Source: Candidatus Synechococcus spongiarum SP3
GTDB lineage: Bacteria > Cyanobacteriota > Cyanobacteriia > PCC-6307 > Cyanobiaceae
Direction of reading: 5' to 3'
NCBI GenBank assembly: GCA_001007665.1
Contig: JXQG01000018.1
Coordinates: 1-34,049, forward strand
Length of the DNA stretch: 34,049 nucleotides
Under the pieces are notes generated by a model. That model searched no databases. It was not told the origin of the DNA and saw only the letters and a list, made by a program, of their open reading frames with translations. This document shows positions 25,973 through 34,049 of this stretch, in pieces. The translations under genes were made by a program, and so were the position numbers. Positions within the stretch are counted from its first letter, which is position 1, and every line of letters starts with the position of its first letter.

Positions 25973-26752
25973 TTATGTTGCCGTATTGAAGCGGCGCGCC
26001 TGCTGGAATAATTCCAGCGCATGACTGCTGCCTTCCCAACGCCAGTGCCATGGCTCATAGGCCACGCCCTGACGATTGTCTACTGGGAAGGACAGCCGGA
26101 AGTGATAGCGGGCCGCGTGCTGCTGCAACCAGGCGAAGGCGGCACTCTGATCAAAGGTTGATTCCAGATCCAACTCGGGATGGCGGGCATCCCCCAGGTC
26201 CAGGGCATAACCGGTGTGATGCTCGGAGTACCCTGGCGGGGCGCTGACTTTGGCCCGCTCCTCCGGCCCTTGACTCCGTTCCACCATGACGGGGAAAAAC
26301 AGATTGTGCTGGGTCTCCTGATCCCGAAAGGCGCTCAGCAGCCGCAATTGCACGCCTGCTGCCGCTGCGTCCCTCTGCATGGCCAGAAATGCCGCCGCCG
26401 CATCCCCATGGAGTCGGCGGCCGGGGATCACCTCCACCAGGTCCGCCTCGTGCGCAATGGGGTAGGAGAAGTGCCCCAGGAGACGACCATCCGCCTCTGG
26501 CGTAGGCATGAGCTCTGTCAAAGGGTCAAACGGGGACACGTTCTGGGTGGAGCGCAGGAAAACGAACGTTCCCACCACGATACCGCTGGCCAGCAGGATC
26601 AGTAGTATCAACAGGCCCTGCTGCTGCCGGGGAACAGGTGGTGTCAGACGGCGAGCAACGGGGATCTCGTCCAATTGGTTTGTTACCTGTGGCACATTTT
26701 GGGCCCATCGCCTTCCCCCTGAATTATTGCTCCAGGGAGCCCCACCCTGCAA
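25973..26752 (-). CDS. D-alanyl-D-alanine carboxypeptidase, VanY/M15B type, membrane-anchored
   Basis: Zinc peptidase that removes terminal D-Ala from peptidoglycan stem peptides. The zinc site is intact: His and Asp in SEHHTGYALDLGD (about 189-201) and His in EPWHWRW (about 237-243); SAFRDQETQ (about 146-154) is the M15 substrate loop. A membrane helix (about 46-66, GLLILLILLASGIVVGTFVFL) precedes the catalytic domain, so the enzyme faces the periplasm. The start is uncertain: TTG 26752, GTG 26695 and TTG 26674 are in frame and none has a clear ribosome site; 26752 is the longest. This is a second, unrelated D,D-carboxypeptidase besides the PBP4 type in this window. Confidence 0.85.
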   Translation of the reverse strand: MQGGAPWSNNSGGRRWAQNVPQVTNQLDEIPVARRLTPPVPRQQQGLLILLILLASGIVVGTFVFLRSTQNVSPFDPLTELMPTPEADGRLLGHFSYPIAHEADLVEVIPGRRLHGDAAAAFLAMQRDAAAAGVQLRLLSAFRDQETQHNLFFPVMVERSQGPEERAKVSAPPGYSEHHTGYALDLGDARHPELDLESTFDQSAAFAWLQQHAARYHFRLSFPVDNRQGVAYEPWHWRWEGSSHALELFQQARRFNTAT

Positions 26753-26826
26753 CTGCTTGGCAACAGCTTACCCATTGCCCTGGGTCGTGGCTGTAGGTTC
26801 GGAGGATCGCTCCCTGCCAAGTACGA

Positions 26827-26834
26827 GGAGAGTT
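26827..26834 (+). promoter_or_regulatory. Ribosome-binding site that fixes the chlP start
   Basis: GAGGAG, within gaggagag, lies a few bases before ATG 26838, at normal spacing. The frame is open for 110 more codons upstream, so this site decides the start. Confidence 0.7.
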
Positions 26835-26837
26835 GTC

Positions 26838-28220
26838 ATGCTGCGCGTTGCCGTTGTTGGCGGAGGCCCCAGTGGGTCCTGTGCTGCGGAAGTGTTGGCC
26901 AAAGCTGGAATCAAAACCTGGCTGTTTGAGCGCAAGCTGGACAATGCCAAGCCCTGTGGCGGCGCCATTCCCCTCTGCATGGTGGAGGAATTTGACCTCC
27001 CCAGCCACATCATCGACCGCAAGGTTCGCAATATGCGGATGATTTCCCCGTCCAACAAGGAAGTGGACATCCGTCTGGATCCCCTCGGGTATCGCCGGGA
27101 TGAATTTATCGGGATGTGTCGTCGGGAAATTTTTGATGCCTTCCTGCGCAATCGAGCAGCAGCGAATGGCGCCACACTGATCAACGGCCTGGTCCAGGCC
27201 ATCACCACCGGGCCCCAACGTCAAGGCCCCTACACCATCCGCTACGCCGCGCACGGTGAGGGGCTCAAGGGTGACTGCCAAACCCTGGAGGTGGACTACA
27301 TCATCGGCGCCGATGGGGCTAACTCCCGGGTGGCCAAGGCCATGGATGCGGGGTCTTACAAAGTGGCCATTGCCTTTCAGGAGCGGATTCGTCTGCCCAG
27401 GGAGGAGATGTCCTACTACGAGGATTTGGCGGAGATGTATGTGGGCACTGATGTGTCCCCCGACTTTTACGCCTGGGTGTTTCCAAAGTACGACCACGTG
27501 GCGGTGGGCACCGGCACCATGCAGGAAAATCAGTCCCTGATCAAGGCTCTTCAACGGGGCATTCGCCAACGGGCCAGCAAGCGCCTGTTTCGTGGCGAGG
27601 TGATCAAGGTGGAGGCTCATCCCATTCCCGAGCACCCGCGCCCGCGCCGGGTGGTGCAGCAAATGAGTCTGGTGGGTGACGCCGCTGGCTATGTGACCAA
27701 GAGTTCCGGTGAGGGCATCTACTTTGCCGCCAAGAGCGGCCGCATGTGCGCGGAAGCCCTGGTGCAGGTGAGTCGGCAGGGCAAGCACATCCCCACGGCT
27801 GGAGAGATGAAACGCACCTACCTGCGCCAGTGGGATCGTCGCTATGGCTCCACCTACACGGTGTTGGACATCCTCCAGCGGGTGTTCTACGCCAGCGACG
27901 CAACCCGTGAGGCCTTCGTGGAGATGTGCGACGACAGGGATGTGCAACGCCTCACCTTTGACAGCTACCTCTACAAGAGGGTTGTGCCCATGAGTCCGTG
28001 GCAACAGGTGAAGATCACGGCATTGACCGTGGCAAGCCTGTTGCGGGGTCAGGCGATTGCGCCGAAGATCTACCACCCGGTGGACACCGCCGTGGGGCGT
28101 CCCCAGGAAGACTTTCTCAATCCCAATGCTGTCGAGGTGGAGATGACGCCACGGGGCTGTGCGCCAGCCGCCGACCCTCAACCGGATAAACGGGAAAAGT
28201 CGGCAATGACCAGCGCCTGA
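26838..28220 (+). CDS. chlP: Geranylgeranyl diphosphate/chlorophyllide reductase
   Basis: Flavoprotein that reduces three double bases' worth of unsaturation in the geranylgeranyl chain (three C=C bonds) to give the phytyl tail of chlorophyll and tocopherol. The N-terminus VAVVGGGPSGSCAAEVLAKA is the FAD-binding Rossmann motif (GGGPSG 8-13), followed by FERKLDNAKPCGGAIPLCMV, diagnostic of ChlP. DYIIGADGANSRVAKAM and SLVGDAAGYVTKSSGEGIYF are the second and third flavin signatures. From ATG 26838 the length is 460 aa, normal for the family. Its 3' end overlaps the glyS 3' end by 43 nt on the other strand. Confidence 0.96.
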   Translation: MLRVAVVGGGPSGSCAAEVLAKAGIKTWLFERKLDNAKPCGGAIPLCMVEEFDLPSHIIDRKVRNMRMISPSNKEVDIRLDPLGYRRDEFIGMCRREIFDAFLRNRAAANGATLINGLVQAITTGPQRQGPYTIRYAAHGEGLKGDCQTLEVDYIIGADGANSRVAKAMDAGSYKVAIAFQERIRLPREEMSYYEDLAEMYVGTDVSPDFYAWVFPKYDHVAVGTGTMQENQSLIKALQRGIRQRASKRLFRGEVIKVEAHPIPEHPRPRRVVQQMSLVGDAAGYVTKSSGEGIYFAAKSGRMCAEALVQVSRQGKHIPTAGEMKRTYLRQWDRRYGSTYTVLDILQRVFYASDATREAFVEMCDDRDVQRLTFDSYLYKRVVPMSPWQQVKITALTVASLLRGQAIAPKIYHPVDTAVGRPQEDFLNPNAVEVEMTPRGCAPAADPQPDKREKSAMTSA

Positions 28221-30358
28221 TTGCGCAGGACGGCCAGCAGGTTGAGCCGGTTGCGGCGTACGTCCGGATCGGAGGCCATCACCATCACGCTGTCGTCCCC
28301 TTCAAAAAAGGCCTGCAACTGGGGGGACAACATCCCCAGGCCCGTGAGCAGGCGTTCGTAGCCATCCCGATCCCTGGCCCGGCTGAGGGGGGCCAAGGCT
28401 TCCAAGGAAGCCAACACGGCCCCCTCCACGGGGGAACTGAACAGGGACGCATCCACACAGTCCTTGGGGTTGCGCTGATGACGCTCCAGATCACCCTTCT
28501 CCGCCAGCCGAGCAGCCCGCTGCACCACCATCTGGATGGGCGCCAACTCCCCGAAGTTCCGTAGCCGCTGCAGCAGCAGACCACGGCAGACCACGTCCAC
28601 CGGATCCTGGAGCAAGGCTGCAGGCTCCTGTGCTTCTGCCGCCACCGCATCAACGATGTCGTAATCCAGCCCCAGGTCCGCCAGCAGGGTGCGCAGGCGT
28701 TGCTGCAGAAAGGCCAACAGGTCTGCCAGCAGGGCTGCGGGACTCACGGTCAGATTGGAAAAGTCCTGGGCGGACTGGCTGCAGGCAGCCTCCAGCAAGG
28801 TCACCAGGTTGAGGGACCAGCCACAGTCCACCAGGATGCGCAGCAGTCCATTGCCAGCCCGCCGCAGGGCAAAGGGATCGGAAGAGCCGCTGGGACGCTG
28901 ACCGGTGGCAAAGATGGAGACCAACAGTTCCAGCCGCTCGCTCAAGGCCAGAACCCGACCCAAGTCCGAAGTAGGCAGGGGATCGTCAGCGCCACTGGGC
29001 AGGTAGTGCTCGCGGATGGCCTCGGCCACTTGCGAACCTTCGCCAGAGGCCATGGCGTACTTGGCCCCCATCACCCCTTGCAATTCCGGGAACTCACCCA
29101 CCATCTGGGTCACCAGGTCCGCCTTGCACAACAGTGCCGCACGGCTGAGCGCCTCCCGATTCAACTGGAGCGTCCCGTTCTGCCGCTGGAGCGCCATGGC
29201 CGTGGCCTGAGCCTGACGCGCCAAGCGGTCGGTACGGTCCTTCAGGGAGCCCAGCCCCACGGCAAAGGTGACCCCCTCGAGACGGGGTAGGTAGTCTTCT
29301 AGGGGTTGAGAGCAGTCCTGGTCGTAGAAAAAGGCCCCATCAGCAAGTCTGGCCCGCAGCACGCGTTCGTTGCCTTGGGTAATGAGGGCCGCGTCCGCAA
29401 GGGGGCTGGCGTTGGTGATGGCCAGAAAGTGGGGATCCAGCACCCCATGGGCATCCAGCGCCAAAGGATCCGCCGGGGCTTGAAACAACGGCACATAGCG
29501 CTGGTGCGTCACCATCTCCATGGCGCTCACCTCGGCCGGCAGGGACAGAAAACATTCCTCCATGCGACCAACGATCAACCCCGGTGCTTCCACAAGGTCC
29601 GTCAGTTCCTCCAACAGTGCCGGCTTGAGTTGGGGGACGGCGCCCAGTTCAGCAGCCTTGCTCTCAATCAGATGGCGGATGTGCGCCTGCCGCTGCTGGC
29701 GGTCGGGAACGATGCCCGCCTTCCGGAGGCTGGCCTCATAGGCTTCAGCCGTGGCAATGGGAAGAGGGTCATAACGCCAGCCCCGGCGGAGTCCATAGGA
29801 GCTGGCCTGGGCTGATACAACAGGACTGGTCTGCTCCAGTTGCACCGGCAGAAGCTGATCATCCAGTAGAGCCACCAGCCAGCGGATCGGGCGACTAAAC
29901 CGTTGAGTCCCTGTCCCCCAGCGCATCAGCCGTTTGCCCTGAATGGCTGCAATCCAGCCGGGAATCGCCTCCTGCAGCAATGCCTCTGTTGCCTGGCCCG
30001 GTTGCGGTACCTCGGCAAAGACAAATTCCCCTTTGGGGGTGGCGCGGATGGCCAGGTCCTCCACCGCCAGCCCCCAGCGCCGGGCAAACCCTTGGGCTGC
30101 AGGTGTGGGCTGGCCCTGGTGAAAGGCCTGCCGTGCTGGTGGTCCCTTGCATTCCTTCACCCGGTCCCTCTGCCGTGACGGCAGATCCCGCACCAACACC
30201 CCCAGGCGGCGGGGTGTGGCAAAGCCCTGCAACGGCAGGGCATCAAAGTGCCAGTCCTGCAAGGAGGCCGTGATCAACGGACCCAACTGGGTCAGAGCTG
30301 CCGGGCAAAATGCCGGCGGCAACTCCTCGGTGCCAATTTCCAGAAGTAGGGAAGCCAC
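28178..30358 (-). CDS. glyS: Glycine--tRNA ligase beta subunit
   Basis: Beta chain of the bacterial alpha2beta2 glycyl-tRNA synthetase; the alpha chain (glyQ) is not in this window. The family starts at LLLEIGTEELPP, so GTG 30358 (MASLLLEIGTEELPP) is the likely start, giving 726 aa, although the frame is open for 61 more codons. Other landmarks are GFATPRRLGVLVRDL, RFSRPIRWLVALLD, MEMVTHQRYVPLF (a characteristic segment), and a C-terminal anticodon-binding helical domain ending FEGDDSVMVMASDPDVRRNRL. Divergent from dnaG. Confidence 0.95.
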   Translation of the reverse strand: MASLLLEIGTEELPPAFCPAALTQLGPLITASLQDWHFDALPLQGFATPRRLGVLVRDLPSRQRDRVKECKGPPARQAFHQGQPTPAAQGFARRWGLAVEDLAIRATPKGEFVFAEVPQPGQATEALLQEAIPGWIAAIQGKRLMRWGTGTQRFSRPIRWLVALLDDQLLPVQLEQTSPVVSAQASSYGLRRGWRYDPLPIATAEAYEASLRKAGIVPDRQQRQAHIRHLIESKAAELGAVPQLKPALLEELTDLVEAPGLIVGRMEECFLSLPAEVSAMEMVTHQRYVPLFQAPADPLALDAHGVLDPHFLAITNASPLADAALITQGNERVLRARLADGAFFYDQDCSQPLEDYLPRLEGVTFAVGLGSLKDRTDRLARQAQATAMALQRQNGTLQLNREALSRAALLCKADLVTQMVGEFPELQGVMGAKYAMASGEGSQVAEAIREHYLPSGADDPLPTSDLGRVLALSERLELLVSIFATGQRPSGSSDPFALRRAGNGLLRILVDCGWSLNLVTLLEAACSQSAQDFSNLTVSPAALLADLLAFLQQRLRTLLADLGLDYDIVDAVAAEAQEPAALLQDPVDVVCRGLLLQRLRNFGELAPIQMVVQRAARLAEKGDLERHQRNPKDCVDASLFSSPVEGAVLASLEALAPLSRARDRDGYERLLTGLGMLSPQLQAFFEGDDSVMVMASDPDVRRNRLNLLAVLRNQALVIADFSRLSG

Positions 30359-30449
30359 GTATCCACAACGGGATCCATGGAACTGTATGGCCCGTCCTTC
30401 GCCATGGGGTTTCTGTTTAGCCTGCGGGGCCACCCCTAAGCACCCCTCT

Positions 30450-32585
30450 TTGGCGTCCCCGCAACTCCACTCCAGCACCATCGCTGCCGTCAAGGAGCGA
30501 GCCGACATTGTGGACGTGGTGTCCGAGCACGTGGTGCTCAAGAGGCGGGGACGGGAGTTTGTGGGTCTCTGCCCCTTTCATGAGGACAAGTCACCGTCCA
30601 TGACGGTGTCCCCCGCCAAGCAACTCTATTACTGCTTTTCCTGTGGGGCCGGTGGCCACAGCATCAAGTTCCTCATGGAGCTGCAGCAGAGCAGTTTTAC
30701 CGAGGTGGTGTTGCAACTGGCGCAGCGCTATCAGGTGCCGGTTCAGACCCCCTCTGCTGGCCAACAGGATCGACTGCGGCAACAGCTCTCCCATCAGGAG
30801 TCGCTCTACCGTGTCCTGGCCTTGGCCGCAGGCTGGTTTCAGGCCAATCTCCAACAGGCCCGGGGAGGGCAGGCGGCCCTGGCCTATCTCAAGCAGCGTG
30901 GCGTCAGTGGGGCTTCCATAGAGCAATTTCAACTGGGCTATGCCCCCGAAAGTTGGGATGCCCTGCTGCGCCACCTGGGGCAGGTGGAGGATGTCACGGC
31001 CTTGCAATTGGAGGCGGCAGGCCTGGCAGTGCCCCGCCAAGGAGGGGAGGGCCACTACGACCGCTTCCGCCAGCGGCTGATGATCCCCATTCGGGACAAG
31101 CAGGGCCGGGTGGTGGGCTTTGGCGGCCGCAGCCTGGATGGCCGTGAGCCCAAATATCTCAACTCTCCCGAGACGGCAGTATTCGAAAAAGGGAAAACTC
31201 TGTTTGGCCTGGACATGGCCGCGGGCGCCATCCACAAGGCTGACCTGGCCGTTGTGGTGGAGGGCTACTTTGACGTCATCACGCTGCACGGCGCCGGGGT
31301 GCGCAACAGTGTGGCGGCTCTGGGGACAGCCCTCAGCTCCTGGCAGATCAAGCAGCTCTGTCGTACTTCGGCCAGCAAACGCATTGTCCTGAACTTCGAC
31401 GGCGACAGTGCGGGCGCCCGGGCCAGCCAGCGGGCCATTCAGGAGGTGGAGCAGTTGACCCTGCAGGGGGAACTGGAACTGCGGGTCTTGCCCCTCCCCC
31501 CTGGGCAGGATCCTGACGATTATCTACGGCAGCACGGCAGTGACGCCTATGGCCAGCACCTGGCTGCAGCCCCCCTCTGGTTGGATTGGCAAATCGAGCA
31601 GGAGCTGCAGGATTGTGATCTGAGCCGCACGGACCACTTCCAGAGGGCACTGCGGTCCGCAGAGGAGTTGCTGGGCAAGATCCCCGCCAACGCCGTGGCT
31701 GTGCGCAGCCGCTACATCCACCAAGTGGCGGAGCGGCTTGCCGGTGGCCAGGCCCGCTTGGCGCTGGATCTGGAGGAGGACTTGCGCCACCGGGTCCGTG
31801 GGCAGCGGTGGCATGGTCGCTCCAGGCGCCACGCTCCGCCGGGTGAGACCAGTGCCCACGGCACTGCTGAAGGCCGCATCCTGCAGCTTTATCTTCTCTG
31901 CCCGTCACACCGCCTGGCCATCCGCCGCGCCCTGCGTCAGCGGGACTTGGAAGACTTTGCCATTGCCACCCATCGCCGACTGTGGGCAGCCATCACCACA
32001 GTGGAGCATCAACACTTGGCTCCCATGGAAGAGCGGCAGTGGTACCAGGTGGGCAGTGACCCGGCAACGTGTTCGGAACACATTGCCGAAGGCCTGACAT
32101 CACTGGATTTGCCCCCACTGCTGATGGCCCATTTGTCCGGGGAAGACACCATTGATCTGCAAACCCGATTGGCTGCCCTCCTGCAGCCCAGTGAAGCCGC
32201 ACAGGTGGAACTGGGACAGCCGCCGCTGTCCGTCCTGGGGGCTGCTGCAGCCCTGCTGGAGCGCCAGCGCAGTCTGAGACGCTGCCGCCACCTCCTTGAG
32301 GCGTGGAGTGCTCAATCCATCATCACCACGGAACACTGCATCGCCACCTTGCTGGAGCAGGAAGCCACCACGACGCCGGAGACCCACCCTGACCCCAGGG
32401 CCGCCGTGGAAGACAAAATCCATGCCCTCTACCTCCAGGGGAACAAAGATGCCCTACACCTGCAGGAGCTTTACTACGTGGAGCGCCGCACACTGTCTGC
32501 CCTGGACCAGGAACGTTGCGGGACACTGGAGGACCAGAAGTCGTTGAGTGGGCACAACGAACAGGGAACGACGAGGAATGAATGA
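30450..32585 (+). CDS. dnaG: DNA primase
   Basis: Makes RNA primers for the lagging strand. The zinc finger is C41-x2-H44 ... C62-x2-C65 (CPFHEDKSPS, YYCFSCGAGGHS). The catalytic domain includes FRQRLMIPIRDKQGRVVGFGGR; the TOPRIM fold has E271 (VVVEGYFDVITLHGAG) and D317/D319 (FDGDSAGAR); the C-terminal DnaB-interaction domain is helical. With TTG 30450 the start MASPQLHSSTIAAVKERADI matches the beginning of cyanobacterial primases and gives 711 aa. ATG 30387 would add 21 unconserved residues and cannot be ruled out. It is divergent from glyS with about 90 bp between starts. Confidence 0.95.
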   Translation: MASPQLHSSTIAAVKERADIVDVVSEHVVLKRRGREFVGLCPFHEDKSPSMTVSPAKQLYYCFSCGAGGHSIKFLMELQQSSFTEVVLQLAQRYQVPVQTPSAGQQDRLRQQLSHQESLYRVLALAAGWFQANLQQARGGQAALAYLKQRGVSGASIEQFQLGYAPESWDALLRHLGQVEDVTALQLEAAGLAVPRQGGEGHYDRFRQRLMIPIRDKQGRVVGFGGRSLDGREPKYLNSPETAVFEKGKTLFGLDMAAGAIHKADLAVVVEGYFDVITLHGAGVRNSVAALGTALSSWQIKQLCRTSASKRIVLNFDGDSAGARASQRAIQEVEQLTLQGELELRVLPLPPGQDPDDYLRQHGSDAYGQHLAAAPLWLDWQIEQELQDCDLSRTDHFQRALRSAEELLGKIPANAVAVRSRYIHQVAERLAGGQARLALDLEEDLRHRVRGQRWHGRSRRHAPPGETSAHGTAEGRILQLYLLCPSHRLAIRRALRQRDLEDFAIATHRRLWAAITTVEHQHLAPMEERQWYQVGSDPATCSEHIAEGLTSLDLPPLLMAHLSGEDTIDLQTRLAALLQPSEAAQVELGQPPLSVLGAAAALLERQRSLRRCRHLLEAWSAQSIITTEHCIATLLEQEATTTPETHPDPRAAVEDKIHALYLQGNKDALHLQELYYVERRTLSALDQERCGTLEDQKSLSGHNEQGTTRNE

Positions 32586-32781
32586 CAGGAGATGGGATGC
32601 CAGCCAAGCAGGGTGCATCTCACTGCCGGGCAAGGAAGGGACGCCTGTGACGCTGCTGGCCACCGTTCACCACCCTCAGCGTCGCGGGTTGCTTGTCATG
32701 AAGCTGAAGGGTGGTTCTCCCCTGTCTCCAGCGGAAATGGACAGTGGGTCGGGTGAGTAGAAGGGGGACACCGCGAGCGGG

Positions 32782-32988
32782 TTAGTAGTCCTGGTTGAAT
32801 GCGGCCGGAGTGTCTGTAAGGCTGCAAACCACGGACTCTTCCTCTGTCATTTCAGCAATCCTCACCACGGGACGACCCATTTTTTTCAGAACGTCCACAT
32901 CAGCCATGGTCTGGCAGCGGGCGATCAAGGTGCCCTGTTCGTCGTAGCAACAGAAAAACTTCACAGAAGGCTCCAACTCCATCATCAT
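32782..32988 (-). CDS. Small hypothetical protein, conserved-looking
   Basis: The 68-aa frame begins with three ATG codons in a row (32988, 32985, 32982) and reads MELEPSVKFFCCYDEQGTLI, then a QTMADVDVLKKMGRPVVRIAEM middle and a TEEESVVCSLTDTP end. It looks like a folded small protein: two short strands around a Cys-Cys pair, a helix, then a strand. I recall similar short proteins in marine picocyanobacteria but cannot name a family. The frame is open upstream to 33210, but that part is Pro/Gly/Arg-rich and unconvincing. It faces dnaG tail to tail. Confidence 0.6.
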   Translation of the reverse strand: MMMELEPSVKFFCCYDEQGTLIARCQTMADVDVLKKMGRPVVRIAEMTEEESVVCSLTDTPAAFNQDY

Positions 32989-33530
32989 TATGGCAGCGGA
33001 GCCAGGAACTTGCCGATGAATTGGCCTCATCCGCAGCCGCGCTTTTGGACCTGGACCAGAAATCCTTGAGGTGCTACAAGCGAGAACCAGCCTGTCGACT
33101 GGGAATTCCGCCCTTGGACCAGGAGCACGGGGCCTGGGACCTGGTTGGCCCAAGTCAGCCAACGCTGACATGACTGGAGCGTCTCGATTCAGTGGCGTGA
33201 CGGGAAGCACTGTCTGCCCAACCCCCAGCGCGCACCGTCGACCTCCATTGCTGCAACGTTATTCCGCAGGTCACAGGCCCTGCGCCCCCTCTGCCCATGT
33301 GACAAGTGAATTAGTGGCACACCATCTACTGCACCATGCCGGATCTTGGGTGCTACCTTTCGTTGGTGCTCATTGGCGTCCACCTTTCGAAAGGCGCTGT
33401 GAGCAGTACCTAGACAATCCAGTTCAGGAATCTTGCTCTGTCCTATGCCCTGAAGGGTTTGGCTCTCGTCAGTTTGCCGTCCTTCAACCATGGGCAATGT
33501 GCAGAGTGGAGGTCCCGTCAAAAATTTTTT
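32989..33530. other. Gene-poor stretch before the rrn operon
   Basis: No coding region is convincing on either strand; the open frames at 33071-33532 (+) and 33189-33521 (-) overlap each other, lack family motifs and lack ribosome sites. A possible imperfect hairpin lies at 33113-33154 (CTTGGACCAGG against CCTGGT and CCAAG). No tRNA or known small RNA was seen. Confidence 0.5.
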
Positions 33531-33561
33531 GAAGCCTTCAGGCTTTCGCTTTGAAGGCTTC
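33531..33561. terminator. Perfect 10-bp inverted repeat upstream of 16S, possible terminator
   Basis: GAAGCCTTCA (33531-33540) pairs exactly with TGAAGGCTTC (33552-33561) over an 11-nt loop. On the minus strand the hairpin is followed by AAAAAATTTTT; on the plus strand there is no T run behind it. It could end transcripts entering from the left, insulate the rrn promoter, or bind a protein. Confidence 0.45.
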
Positions 33562-33659
33562 TTGCCGGATCTGAGTCAACCGGACCGAGTTGTGAAATCA
33601 TGTTTTAATGATTCAATAACTCAATTCTCGAACCCCTTAACTGGGTGATCTTTGGCTAT

Positions 33660-33688
33660 TTGACTCATCAAATGGTTAAAGATATCTC
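33660..33688 (+). promoter_or_regulatory. Candidate rrn promoter
   Basis: TTGACT (33660-33665) is followed after 17 bases by TATCTC (33683-33688). The -35 is good, the -10 is poor (three of six bases). It lies in an AT-rich leader about 40-70 bp before the 16S gene, the right place for the last rrn promoter or a processing leader. Confidence 0.35.
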
Positions 33689-33730
33689 ACTTTGCGAATC
33701 TTTATTTTAAGAATCAAAAGGAAGTGAGCC

Positions 33731-34049
<319 letters not shown>

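Noticed and set aside
26724-28181. 485-aa minus-strand frame opposite chlP
   Set aside because: Shadow of a well-supported gene; His/Gly/Leu-rich, no domain.
32548-32760. 70-aa plus-strand frame after dnaG
   Set aside because: Starts inside dnaG, no motif, no ribosome site, composition looks non-coding.
33113-33154. Imperfect hairpin CTTGGACCAGG / CCTGGT-CCAAG
   Set aside because: Needs a four-base bulge and has no T run; too weak to call as an RNA element.
33071-33532. 153-aa plus-strand frame and 110-aa minus-strand frame before 16S
   Set aside because: They overlap each other and neither shows a recognisable pattern; likely chance frames in GC-rich DNA.

Overview
The window reads as the chromosome of a GC-rich alpha-cyanobacterium (marine Synechococcus/Prochlorococcus type). 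Three things point there. It carries chlP (geranylgeranyl reductase for chlorophyll), ccsA (System II cytochrome c maturation) and a class II FBPase/SBPase. It has the linked set pgl-gnd-glgC-hemA-glpX / rpe. It ends in the first ~320 nt of a cyanobacterial 16S rRNA. The IS remnant, several pseudogenes and high GC would fit a host-associated Synechococcus such as the sponge symbiont group, but that is inference and the window cannot prove it.

Layout. Positions 1-1710 are a decaying accessory stretch: a broken glycosyltransferase, then a tandem duplication of a GyrI-like effector-binding gene in which one copy is intact and the other is a wreck. From 1845 a plus-strand run carries dapF, a NifS/IscS-type cysteine desulfurase, a DUF1995 protein, a DUF4330 protein and a D-Ala-D-Ala carboxypeptidase (PBP4 type). 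Facing it on the minus strand are coaD and a coiled-coil protein. Divergent from coaD are a flavin reductase, uvrC and murD.

Positions 12196-13296 form a second scar: a transposase remnant (DUF772/IS5-like) and an AT-rich remnant of an MmeI-like type II restriction-modification enzyme. The latter is interrupted by an in-frame TGA just behind its nuclease motif. The scar sits between murD and pgl.

Positions 13297-19211 (minus) hold pgl, gnd, glgC, hemA and glpX, with rpe divergent. Together these cover the oxidative pentose phosphate pathway, the Calvin cycle, glycogen synthesis and the first committed step of tetrapyrrole synthesis. Positions 20045-23703 (minus) hold an envelope and cytochrome block in the transcription order lptA-like, lptB, lptF/G-like permease, ccsA, small secreted protein. 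Most of its junctions overlap. Next come a DUF309 protein, typA, and an M15 D,D-carboxypeptidase, then chlP (+) convergent with glyS (-), and dnaG (+) divergent from glyS. The right end has a 68-aa conserved-looking small protein, a gene-poor 740-bp stretch with a 10-bp perfect inverted repeat, and the start of the rrn operon.

Most of the window is ordinary core genome. I found no convincing undescribed system. The best leads are the two gene graveyards, the 66-residue C-terminal extension of DapF, the small secreted protein overlapping ccsA, and the unassigned stretch before 16S. All family names are from motif recognition by eye; no database search was run.
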